Shown here: piece after piece, positions 46,175 to 53,744 of the stretch
Layout: each line of letters opens with the position of its first letter
How positions within the stretch are numbered: the stretch's first letter is position 1
NCBI GenBank assembly: GCA_027077805.1
Contig: JALWTS010000015.1
Coordinates: 180,597-244,596, forward strand
DNA length: 64,000 nucleotides
From: Gammaproteobacteria bacterium
GTDB taxonomy: Bacteria; Pseudomonadota; Gammaproteobacteria; JABHGC01
Direction: 5' to 3'
The notes under the pieces: generated by a model
What the model was told of the DNA's origin: nothing
Seen by the model: the letters and a program-made list of their open reading frames with translations, nothing else
The model's database searches: none
Program-made: the position numbers and the translations under genes

Positions 46175-46699
46175 TTAATTTTTTTGTAGTTTGCTTGCCA
46201 AAAAGCCTGCTTCTGGATGTACCGCGGTGCCAAAGACATGATCCCAAAAGGTGGTCATTAAGCCATAATTTTTTTTTAAATCCACATGATGGTACAAGTG
46301 ATAACTTCCCCAAGCAAAATAATGAGTAATTTTGCCTTCAATTCTAGGATTGTGATCTAAAACTGCTTCACTACCAAAAACTTCATAAAAATAATGGAAA
46401 ATTAATAAGCCAATGCCATATTGGGGGAAAAAATAGCTGATGATTAATAAAGGTACTGTCATGACTAAAAACACATCAAATGAGGTTTTGAAATCACCCA
46501 ACCAAAAAAAATAACTGCCCAATGATGGCGGTTCATAAGGTCTAAGTTGAAAGTATTTAATGCGATGATGGGCTTGATGGATTTTCCATAGTGGATTACG
46601 TTTGTGATGGATATGACTCAGCCGATGTAACCAATAGATACAAAACGTCCATAACAAAAAACAACCAGCAATACCAATCATATACTCAATAATTATCAT
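46175..46699 (-). CDS. Sterol desaturase/fatty acid hydroxylase family protein
   Basis: 174-residue membrane protein with the histidine boxes of the di-iron hydroxylase superfamily: HRLSHIHH, HQAHHRIKYF, DHNPRI and the terminal SYHLYHHVDLKKNYG with FWDHVFGT. Hydrophobic segments lie at the N-terminus and in the middle. It is shorter than typical family members (about 250-300), lacking one N-terminal helix pair, but no key His box is missing. The substrate is a lipid in all known relatives; which one is unknown. It is 2 bases from the MFS gene upstream, so they form an operon. Confidence 0.82.
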   Translation of the reverse strand: MIIIEYMIGIAGCFLLWTFCIYWLHRLSHIHHKRNPLWKIHQAHHRIKYFQLRPYEPPSLGSYFFWLGDFKTSFDVFLVMTVPLLIISYFFPQYGIGLLIFHYFYEVFGSEAVLDHNPRIEGKITHYFAWGSYHLYHHVDLKKNYGLMTTFWDHVFGTAVHPEAGFLASKLQKN

Positions 46700-46701
46700 G
46701 G

Positions 46702-47913
46702 TTAAACCACTTGATAGCGGGTTAACGCATAAGAAAAGTATAACACGCTTATGAACATAATGACATAAGGTAAGCCATCCACATCAAAAATATGCATGGA
46801 TAATCCAATCATAAAAATTCCTATGGTGCCGCCAATGCTTTCCATAATCGAAATAGCCGAATTAGCCGCAACTAATTCCTGTTCACTAAAACGTTCGCCA
46901 ATTAAAATCAAGCAAACTGAGTAAGCCGTACCAATCACCCCACCCCAAATAAATAGTAATATCCATGCTTGAAGGGGAACATAGATTGCAATTGGGAGAT
47001 AAACCGTACAAACCATACTTAAAAATACTGCCACCATAATGATATAACGGCGATCAAAAAAGTCAGATACCCAAGATAATGGGGCTTCTAAAATTAAGGA
47101 ACCCATCATAAAGGCGGTTAATAAAAATGAGGCATTTGTTACACTTAGCTCATTTTTTAAACCGTAAATCGTAATAAAATATTGTACCCCAAAAATAGTC
47201 GCACCACTTAAGGCTAAAGCAAACATAATCGCAGGAGCGCGTTTGATAATACTCATGATTTTAGTGGATTCTTGTTGTTCAAATAGGGGAATCAGTGGCA
47301 TGCCTGCAAACAGGGGGATTAATGCCGTTAAGCTGATCATGGCACTGACAATTAATCCCCCTTGTTGGCTAATCATTTCTGGGGTGAGTTGAAACATTCC
47401 AACAGAATTAATCAATTGGGAAGCTAATGGTGCTATTTCATTAGTAAATTGTAAGACTACAGGTCCTGCGGCTAGTCCAAGCGACGTTACTGTGCCAAAT
47501 GAGGCAATGAGTAAGCCTTTATTTTTTTGAAAAGGAATACTATTCACCCATGTTTGTAGAAATAACAAAAAGGCAGCTGCACCTAGACCATGCACAAAAA
47601 ATAGAAACATCCACGAAGGTAGGGTAACAAAAAGGACCAAACCTAATAAAGGCGGAACTCGAATTAGCGTGGATATGATCAAACCCAATGGCATATTGAT
47701 ATAACGCATAGTTTTGGGAAGGACTATACTAATAAAAACTAGGGCGGCAATTTCTAAAGACATTGCTGCTCCAATTGTCAGCGTGTTGTAGCCCTTTGCT
47801 TCCATAGTGGTTGGAAAAAGAATCGAATTCATGCCCATGGAGACAGAAACTAAAAACGTGCTAAAATTAATAATGATTAAACTAAGGATATTATGATTAG
47901 GGTTAGCATTCAT
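46702..47913 (-). CDS. MFS transporter
   Basis: 403 residues with about 12 hydrophobic segments in two halves. The N-terminal half has the MFS-like GAAMSLEIAALVFISIVLPKTM and GLGAAAFLLFLQTW segments; the loop between halves is PLFEQQESTKIMSIIKRAPA; the second half has MGSLILEAPLSWVSDFFDRR, an A-like loop motif. Closest in type to drug/sugar-related YfkF/CynX-like exporters, but no substrate can be given. It is transcribed with the sterol-desaturase-like gene and is divergent from the HATPase genes. Confidence 0.85.
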   Translation of the reverse strand: MNANPNHNILSLIIINFSTFLVSVSMGMNSILFPTTMEAKGYNTLTIGAAMSLEIAALVFISIVLPKTMRYINMPLGLIISTLIRVPPLLGLVLFVTLPSWMFLFFVHGLGAAAFLLFLQTWVNSIPFQKNKGLLIASFGTVTSLGLAAGPVVLQFTNEIAPLASQLINSVGMFQLTPEMISQQGGLIVSAMISLTALIPLFAGMPLIPLFEQQESTKIMSIIKRAPAIMFALALSGATIFGVQYFITIYGLKNELSVTNASFLLTAFMMGSLILEAPLSWVSDFFDRRYIIMVAVFLSMVCTVYLPIAIYVPLQAWILLFIWGGVIGTAYSVCLILIGERFSEQELVAANSAISIMESIGGTIGIFMIGLSMHIFDVDGLPYVIMFISVLYFSYALTRYQVV

Positions 47914-48001
47914 AGTGTTTGTTATTATTATGTTGAATCTTGTTCTTATTGTAATTGTTTAGCGAAAGTTTTCCAACTTGATTATGAAATATAGGATTGA
48001 T

Positions 48002-48493
48002 ATGGGTGAAACAAATAATATTCCAATGATAGATAGTAACTTTTGTTTGACAACATTTGTCAAAAATTGGAAACATTGTGATCAAACGTCTAATTATTTA
48101 GCACAATTGGTAAATTTTTCTAAAAATCAATATCATACCCGTTTAGTTTCTACTATTTTAAATGAAATTTTAGAAGTTATTTTTCATTATAGTGAGGTCA
48201 AGGGACGTTTGACGATTAAAATTACTCATCGAGACGCAAACATAAAAATTGAATGTAAAATTCCAGTCAATCAACAATCGCAACAATTTTATCAACAAAC
48301 CTTTGATAAAATAACTCGAGCAACGAATGATAGTGTCTTATATTTTCGGGAATTAGAGCGGGGTTTTGATGGTTATTTGGATCCCGCCATTGGTTTATAT
48401 GAGGTAATGGCGGATTATGGTGTGAAGATTTCTTATGATTATTTCGCACAAACGCAAGAAGTCAGTTTAACGATTTTTTTAGATAATGAATAA
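48002..48493 (+). CDS. Degenerate HATPase-type partner-switching protein (slr1658-like)
   Basis: 163 residues resembling the next gene product and the SiaB/slr1658 (DUF6272) type regulators. The N-box position reads LNEILEVIFHYS (N54-E55, but V59 where the paralogue has Asn), and the later glycine region is PAIGLYEVMADYG in place of SGLGLLSLMADYG. Nucleotide binding may therefore be lost. I use the ATG at 48002, 5 bases after agga; a TTG at 47978 is an alternative. It starts a three-gene signalling operon with the HATPase and STAS genes. Exact biochemical role is not shown by the sequence. Confidence 0.68.
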   Translation: MGETNNIPMIDSNFCLTTFVKNWKHCDQTSNYLAQLVNFSKNQYHTRLVSTILNEILEVIFHYSEVKGRLTIKITHRDANIKIECKIPVNQQSQQFYQQTFDKITRATNDSVLYFRELERGFDGYLDPAIGLYEVMADYGVKISYDYFAQTQEVSLTIFLDNE

Positions 48494-48515
48494 GACAAAT
48501 CAAGGGGGGGGTACT

Positions 48516-49052
48516 GTGATTATTGGGGAATATCAAAAACAATATACCTTGGATTCTAGCCATGTTAGACTACAATTTTTTCCACATTTATATACGATGA
48601 ATTGGGATCAATGTAGTATTTTAGCTGATTATTTCGCCAGTTATTTTGCCATATGTTTTCCCGAAAAACAACATAAACAATTGTTATCAACGATTTCTTA
48701 TTTAGTCAATGAATTATTTGAAAATGTATTAAAATTTAATGTTTGTGGGGAAGTGAATGTGGCAGTAACCGCAAAACCACAAGAATTAATTTTTTTACTG
48801 ACTAATCAACTAGAACAAAGTAAAGTGGAAAACTTTTCAAGCTTATTACAAAATTTGATTTCTCAAGACCCATTGGAATTAATGATGGAAAAAGTAGAAG
48901 AAAATTTTGCAGATGAAGCGAGTACCGCATCAGGTTTAGGGTTATTATCATTAATGGCGGATTATGGGGCTACTTTTGGCTGGCAGTTTGTTGACAATAA
49001 TATTGCGGATACTGTTACTGTTAAAACGATGGCACGTTTGCCAATAGAATAA
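48516..49052 (+). CDS. HATPase-type kinase of a partner-switching module (slr1658-like)
   Basis: 178 residues from the GTG at 48516, which has a G-rich ribosome site 4 bases upstream; the in-frame ATG at 48486 (188 residues) lacks one and overlaps the previous gene by 8 bases. The N-box is N65-E66-L-F-E69-N70 with the KF following, and the glycine box is SGLGLLSLMADYG. The fold is that of the GHKL ATPases that phosphorylate STAS antagonists (SpoIIAB, SiaB). The STAS partner is encoded 68 bases downstream. An 8-base G run at 48504-48511 lies just before the chosen start. Confidence 0.72.
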   Translation: MIIGEYQKQYTLDSSHVRLQFFPHLYTMNWDQCSILADYFASYFAICFPEKQHKQLLSTISYLVNELFENVLKFNVCGEVNVAVTAKPQELIFLLTNQLEQSKVENFSSLLQNLISQDPLELMMEKVEENFADEASTASGLGLLSLMADYGATFGWQFVDNNIADTVTVKTMARLPIE

Positions 49053-49120
49053 GATTAAAGATTATAAACCTTTTGAAATAAAACCAATCGATCACAACAA
49101 TAAATTTTAGGGGATGTCTA

Positions 49121-49471
49121 ATGGAAGCAATTAAAACGGATGATTATCATATTTGGTATGACCAAGATAATAATATTGTCTATTTTGAAGGGAGTTTACG
49201 TTTGAATGGGGTAGGGGAATATGCCCCTATTATCAGTTTAGTCGATGCTGTTGTTGATAAACATCCTGAACAAGTGAGCTGGGATTTGAGAAAATTAGAA
49301 TTTTTAAATAGTTCGGGAATTAATGTGTTATATAAATTTGTGCTATCCATGCGTAAAAAAGGTCGTAATGCCATGAAAGTCGTTGGTAGCAATACTGTGC
49401 CTTGGCAACAGAAATCATTAGCAAACATGAAAAAGTTTTTGCCTTCAATTGAATTAGAAATGTTAGATTGA
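49121..49471 (+). CDS. STAS-type antagonist (slr1659-like)
   Basis: 116-residue protein similar to the slr1659 group and STAS antagonists of partner-switching systems. The candidate phosphorylation site is S64-S65 in FLNSSGINVL, equivalent to the DSSG loop of SpoIIAA. The first part (YHIWYDQDNNIVYFEGSLRL) forms the strands of the STAS fold. The expected cycle is phosphorylation by the HATPase at 48516 and dephosphorylation by the PP2C protein at 44281; this is inferred from family knowledge. It is downstream of the two HATPase genes and converges with the cyclase gene. Confidence 0.85.
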   Translation: MEAIKTDDYHIWYDQDNNIVYFEGSLRLNGVGEYAPIISLVDAVVDKHPEQVSWDLRKLEFLNSSGINVLYKFVLSMRKKGRNAMKVVGSNTVPWQQKSLANMKKFLPSIELEMLD

Positions 49472-49505
49472 GCTAACATTTCTAGCAATTTCAGGCGCAA
49501 AAGTT

Positions 49506-50612
49506 TTAATTTTTAGTCATAACCGCAAGTGCTTGCACCAGTGAACGCAACATTTCTTCTTTTTCTAAAAATGACGTTTCTTTGGGATTATAGTGAAAAC
49601 TTTTCAGATCAAACCCCTCATCACTATGCAGTGATAATAAACTGCTTTTAGTTTCGTTACTATTGTGAATTTCACCTAAAACTTCATAAGTTTCAATGGG
49701 ATGAGCAACGCCTTTGACTTTGATTGCTCCTTTTGACGTAGTTTTGACAATGTCTTTAACATGAATTTGGGTGGAAGCACTGATCAAGATACCGCCATGA
49801 GGACATTGGCCTTCTAAACGTGAGGCAACGTTGACGTTGCCTCCAATCAAGGTATAATCCATACGTTCTTCCGAGCCAAAATTGCCTACCGTGCAATAAC
49901 CGGTATTAATCCCAATACGAACTTTTAAAATATGGTGTATGCCTTTTTTAGCCCATTTTTCACGCAATTTATTCATACTATGTTGCATTTCTAATGCCAT
50001 TAACACGCAATTTTTAGCAGCAGTCGCATTATCTATGTCTTCATCATCCCCAAAAAATATCATCACAGCATCGCCAATAAATTTGTCAATAGTCCCCCCC
50101 CATTTTGAGGCAATAATTGCCATTTCATCCAAGTAGGTATTAAGCAAATAGGATAAATTTTCAGGTTCAATCGTATCCGTAATATCGGTAAAACCGACAA
50201 TATCAGAAAAGAAGATAGTTAAGTTTTTTCGTTTATGGGAACCTGTTTTAGCATCAACTTTACCGCCCATAATTCGGTCGAATAATTGGGTTGATAAATA
50301 TTTTTTCATTTTATCTACTAACTCAGATACATGTTTATTTTTTTCAACCAATTCATCTTCTAAACCTGTATTGTGTTCGACTAATGAGGTGTACATCATC
50401 GCTAGGTCTGACAAATCTTCTTTAACTTGGTTACTTAAATCAGCTAGCTGACGACATTGCTCTAAAAACTGACTGAGTTGTTCTGGTTGAGTACACAATT
50501 CTTGTTTTTTATCTTGACTATTACAAAACGTGTCAATGGTTTGACTTAATTCTGTTAATTTGGCGTCATCTTCAGGGGAAATATTTATCGGGCAAGCATC
50601 TTCTATATCCAT
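49506..50612 (-). CDS. Class III adenylate/guanylate cyclase
   Basis: 368-residue soluble cyclase. The N-terminal half has a long helix and coiled coil (about 60-125, ending in LVDKMKKYLSTQLFDRIMGG). The catalytic domain carries the metal-binding Asp in FFSDIVGFTDITDTIEPEN, the substrate Lys region GGTIDKFIGDAVMIFFGDD and the transition-state Asn/Arg in TLIGGNVNVASRLE. All key residues are present. The Lys in DKF favours ATP over GTP, though assays would be needed to settle it. The ATG at 50612 follows gaagg by 6 bases; an ATG at 50618 abuts the site. It converges with the STAS gene and may be the output of that module. Confidence 0.9.
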   Translation of the reverse strand: MDIEDACPINISPEDDAKLTELSQTIDTFCNSQDKKQELCTQPEQLSQFLEQCRQLADLSNQVKEDLSDLAMMYTSLVEHNTGLEDELVEKNKHVSELVDKMKKYLSTQLFDRIMGGKVDAKTGSHKRKNLTIFFSDIVGFTDITDTIEPENLSYLLNTYLDEMAIIASKWGGTIDKFIGDAVMIFFGDDEDIDNATAAKNCVLMALEMQHSMNKLREKWAKKGIHHILKVRIGINTGYCTVGNFGSEERMDYTLIGGNVNVASRLEGQCPHGGILISASTQIHVKDIVKTTSKGAIKVKGVAHPIETYEVLGEIHNSNETKSSLLSLHSDEGFDLKSFHYNPKETSFLEKEEMLRSLVQALAVMTKN

Positions 50613-50731
50613 GAGCATCCTTCTATAATATCAATAAGGGAAATAGGTTTTAAACAAATTATATTGTATGATAGTGCCAATTTCCACATCTTAGAAAAAC
50701 TATTAAATTATTTGTAACAAAGGGCAAATGA

Positions 50732-51289
50732 ATGGCGACACAAACTAAAGAACAACAAGAAATTATTGAGCTGGTCAATCAAACCATGAAAGAGTTTAAT
50801 CAAGCCATGACGCATAGGGAAAACTTTAGCTTGAGAGTGGCAAAACGAACGACGCAAATTATTCGGATTTCAATGGTTGGTATGTTGATTTTAGCCAGTG
50901 CAATGTTTTATTTGATTCATACCCTAACCAGTAACATGGATGATATTACAACTTATATGGGTTTTATGGCAAGAGATATGGAAGCAATGAAAACTTCAAT
51001 TGATGCCATGCCAACAATGACGAAAGCCGTAGATAGAATGAGTCAAGATGTGGCCGTCATGAGTCAAGCCGTTGGCCGTATGAGTGTTTCTGTTGGGAAT
51101 ATGAGCCGAGATATTCAAGTGATGCCAACAATGAGTGCTGCGGTCGTACAAATGAGTCAAGATATGTTAGGTATGAACCAAAATATGACATCAATTAATG
51201 GCTTATTTTCTGTGATGAACAATAATGTTGGGGTGTTAACCCACAATGTGAATAAAATGTCAAAACCAATGAATTATTTTCCATTTTAG
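50732..51289 (+). CDS. Membrane-anchored methionine-heptad coiled-coil protein
   Basis: 185 residues: a short cytoplasmic helix (about 1-40), one membrane helix (about 43-65) and a long extracytoplasmic helix with Met at a strict seven-residue period: M96, M103, M110, M117, M124, M131, then M134, M141 and M148. The repeated pattern is MSxxVxxM. In total there are about 28 Met in 185 residues, with few charges and no Cys. A continuous coiled coil with a methionine core, or metal- or oxidant-sensing by exposed Met, are both possible; I do not recognise a family. It is downstream of, and divergent from, the cyclase gene. Confidence 0.75.
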   Translation: MATQTKEQQEIIELVNQTMKEFNQAMTHRENFSLRVAKRTTQIIRISMVGMLILASAMFYLIHTLTSNMDDITTYMGFMARDMEAMKTSIDAMPTMTKAVDRMSQDVAVMSQAVGRMSVSVGNMSRDIQVMPTMSAAVVQMSQDMLGMNQNMTSINGLFSVMNNNVGVLTHNVNKMSKPMNYFPF

Positions 51290-51306
51290 ATTTTCTCAAG
51301 TTATTG

Positions 51307-52290
51307 TTAGGATAACATCGTTAAGGCAGTATTAAACGCTGTCTCTAGGCTACCCATATCAATATTACCTGTTGCCGCCAAATCTAATGCGGTTCCATGA
51401 TCGACGGAGGTACGAATAATAGGTAAGCCTAAAGTGATATTAGTCGCTTGACCAAAACTCTGATATTTGAGTACCGCTAATCCTTGGTCATGGTACATGG
51501 CAACAATGACATCGGCTTGTTGCAAATATTGGGGTAAAAAAATGGTATCTGCGGGTAAAGGGCCTGTAATGTGATAGCCTTGTTGTTGTAATTTTTTAAT
51601 CACGGGAATAATGACTTCAATTTCTTCTCGACCCAAGTGACCCTCTTCACCTGCGTGGGGATTTAAGCCTGTAACAAAAATATGTGGCTGGTTTAACGCA
51701 AAGCGTTGTTGCAAATCATGCTGTAATATGCTTAATACTTGTTCTAGGTTTTTGGGAGTAATTGCTGCGGGTACTTTCGCTAAGGGTAAATGGGTGGTAA
51801 CTAAGGCAACTTTTAGTTTCGCACTTGCTAACATCATAACAGGTGTTGCTTGGGTGAGTTCTGCTAAATATTCAGTATGACCTGTAAAAATAATGCCAGC
51901 TTGATTGATGACGCCTTTGTGAATAGGGCCTGTTACCAAGGCATCACATTGTTTTGTTTGACAAAGAGCAACAGCCGTATTGATTGTATTTAACACATAC
52001 TGGCTGTTATGATGATCAAGTTTTCCTGCGATGACAGGTTTCGATAATGGCACTGGATAAATATTCAAGTTTGATGCTGGGTGAGTTTGTCGCTGGAAAT
52101 CGCTTTGCCATATTTTGGTCGTTAATGGCAATTGCAGTTGTGTTGCTCGGCTTTGTAACAACTCAGGGTCTGCGACCACAATCAATTCGTAATTAAGGGT
52201 TTGTTGTGCTAACAATACTGCCAGATCAACGCCAATCCCTGCGGGTTCACCTGGGGTATAAACTAAGCGAGGTAATGGATTCGGATTCAT
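51307..52290 (-). CDS. pdxA: 4-hydroxythreonine-4-phosphate dehydrogenase
   Basis: Enzyme of pyridoxal phosphate synthesis that oxidises and decarboxylates 4-phosphohydroxy-L-threonine. The 327-residue protein starts with YTPGEPAGIGVDLAVLLAQ and has TGPIHKGVINQAG, FTGHTEYLAELT (metal His), GLNPHAGEEGHLGREE (metal His) and MYHDQGLAVLKYQSFGQATN (metal His). All are intact. In many gammaproteobacteria pdxA neighbours ksgA; here it is divergent from the mraY cluster. No rRNA methyltransferase is nearby. Confidence 0.96.
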   Translation of the reverse strand: MNPNPLPRLVYTPGEPAGIGVDLAVLLAQQTLNYELIVVADPELLQSRATQLQLPLTTKIWQSDFQRQTHPASNLNIYPVPLSKPVIAGKLDHHNSQYVLNTINTAVALCQTKQCDALVTGPIHKGVINQAGIIFTGHTEYLAELTQATPVMMLASAKLKVALVTTHLPLAKVPAAITPKNLEQVLSILQHDLQQRFALNQPHIFVTGLNPHAGEEGHLGREEIEVIIPVIKKLQQQGYHITGPLPADTIFLPQYLQQADVIVAMYHDQGLAVLKYQSFGQATNITLGLPIIRTSVDHGTALDLAATGNIDMGSLETAFNTALTMLS

Positions 52291-52409
52291 AAACGCCTTG
52301 TCATATGATAATCATTTAAATAATGGGCAATAACAGACGATATATTACAACAATGATAGCTTAGTTATCTATCCGTTTTTACCTCATCGAGCAAACCACG
52401 ACAAATGAG

Positions 52410-52438
52410 TTGTATGTCTGTGGTTATCTCCCTATAAT
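52410..52438 (+). promoter_or_regulatory. Likely sigma-70 promoter of the mraY-ftsZ cluster
   Basis: TTGTAT (52410-52415) and TATAAT (52433-52438) at a 17-base spacing, 93 bases upstream of the mraY start. A TTGACA at 52444-52449 just after it has no matching -10 box. Position and quality make this the best promoter candidate for the cluster. Confidence 0.6.
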
Positions 52439-52530
52439 AAACTTTGACAAGCAATTAAAGCAATTGAACACCTTATTCAAGTGTTAACCCGTTGATAATT
52501 TTGACTCTTAGATAAACTAGGAATTTACTG

Positions 52531-53613
52531 ATGTTTGTATTACTAGGGGAATATTTAACGCCCATATTTAGCGTATTTAATGTATTTCAATATTTAACCT
52601 TTCGTACGATAGCGGGGATTTTAACCGCTTTGTTTATTGCATTTTTGCTTGGGCCTTATATGATTCGTAAATTAAAAACCCATAAAATTGGTCAAGTGGT
52701 GAGAGATGATGGTCCTGAAACACATTTGAGTAAGCGTGGTACGCCTACGATGGGAGGGGCGTTGATTTTAGTTGCTATTATGTTAAGCACTATTCTTTGG
52801 GCTGACTTAAGAAATCGTTATATTTGGGTGGTGTTATTTATTACCTTTAGTTTTGGTATTATTGGTTTTATTGATGATTATAAAAAATTAGTGTTAAAAG
52901 ATGCGAAAGGTTTGGCGAGTCGTTATAAATATTTAGGGCAATCCATTTTTGGTTTTGTTGCGGCAGTATTTTTATACCTAACTGCAACTCAGGTCGCAGA
53001 AACCCAATTATTTATTCCTTTTTTTAAAAATTTCGTGTTTGATTTGGGAGAGGGGTTTATTATTTTGGCCTATTTTGTGATTGTAGGGACGAGTAATGCG
53101 GTGAATTTAACCGATGGTTTAGATGGTTTGGCAATTGTCCCTACGATGATGGTGGGGGTGGCTTTAGGTTTATTCGCTTATTTATCAGGACATGCGGAAT
53201 TTTCTCGTTATTTGATGATTCCTAGTTTACCCGGTGCAGGTGAACTATTAGTGTTTTGTGGGGCGTTATTAGGCGCTGGTTTGGGGTTTTTATGGTTTAA
53301 TACCCATCCTGCCGAAGTCTTTATGGGCGATATTGGTTCTTTATCCTTAGGGGCTGCCTTAGGTGTGATTGCGGTCATTACTCGTCAAGAATTGGTTTTA
53401 TTTATTATGGGTGGTATATTTGTGGTGGAAACAGTCTCTGTGATAATACAAGTGGCTTCATTTAAGTTATTTCAAAAGCGAGTGTTTTTAATGGCACCTA
53501 TTCATCACCATTTTGAAAAAAAAGGCTGGAAAGAACCGCAAATTGTGGTACGCTTTTGGATTATTAGTTTTGTTTTAGTGTTGATCGGCTTAGCTTCACT
53601 GAAATTAAGATAA
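52531..53613 (+). CDS. mraY: Phospho-N-acetylmuramoyl-pentapeptide transferase
   Basis: Integral membrane enzyme that transfers phospho-MurNAc-pentapeptide to undecaprenyl phosphate, making lipid I. The 360-residue protein has ten hydrophobic segments and family motifs [26 protein letters not shown] (catalytic DD), [30 protein letters not shown] and [15 protein letters not shown] (HHH). Start by agga 8 bases upstream. It is the first gene of the cluster here; murE, murF and ftsI, which usually precede it, are absent. Confidence 0.98.
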   Translation: MFVLLGEYLTPIFSVFNVFQYLTFRTIAGILTALFIAFLLGPYMIRKLKTHKIGQVVRDDGPETHLSKRGTPTMGGALILVAIMLSTILWADLRNRYIWVVLFITFSFGIIGFIDDYKKLVLKDAKGLASRYKYLGQSIFGFVAAVFLYLTATQVAETQLFIPFFKNFVFDLGEGFIILAYFVIVGTSNAVNLTDGLDGLAIVPTMMVGVALGLFAYLSGHAEFSRYLMIPSLPGAGELLVFCGALLGAGLGFLWFNTHPAEVFMGDIGSLSLGAALGVIAVITRQELVLFIMGGIFVVETVSVIIQVASFKLFQKRVFLMAPIHHHFEKKGWKEPQIVVRFWIISFVLVLIGLASLKLR

Positions 53614-53644
53614 ATTATTTTATAGAACAAATAATTACATATTA

Positions 53645-53736
53645 ATCCTAGAAAAATTTTTAAAAAATCTTTGCAACTGCTTTAATCTTGGAATAATCTT
53701 ATTAATAGTTATTGTTGTCAAGTTTTTTTCTAGGAT
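53645..53736 (+). repeat. Long-range inverted repeat overlapping the murD ribosome site
   Basis: Perfect 12-base inverted repeat: atcctagaaaaa (53645-53656) and tttttctaggat (53725-53736), separated by 68 bases. The right arm contains taggat, the likely ribosome-binding site of murD (start 53745). If the two arms pair in the mRNA, the site would be masked. The gap itself has no stable hairpin that I can see. Pattern is certain; function is inferred. Confidence 0.6.
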
Positions 53737-53744
53737 GACTAGCC

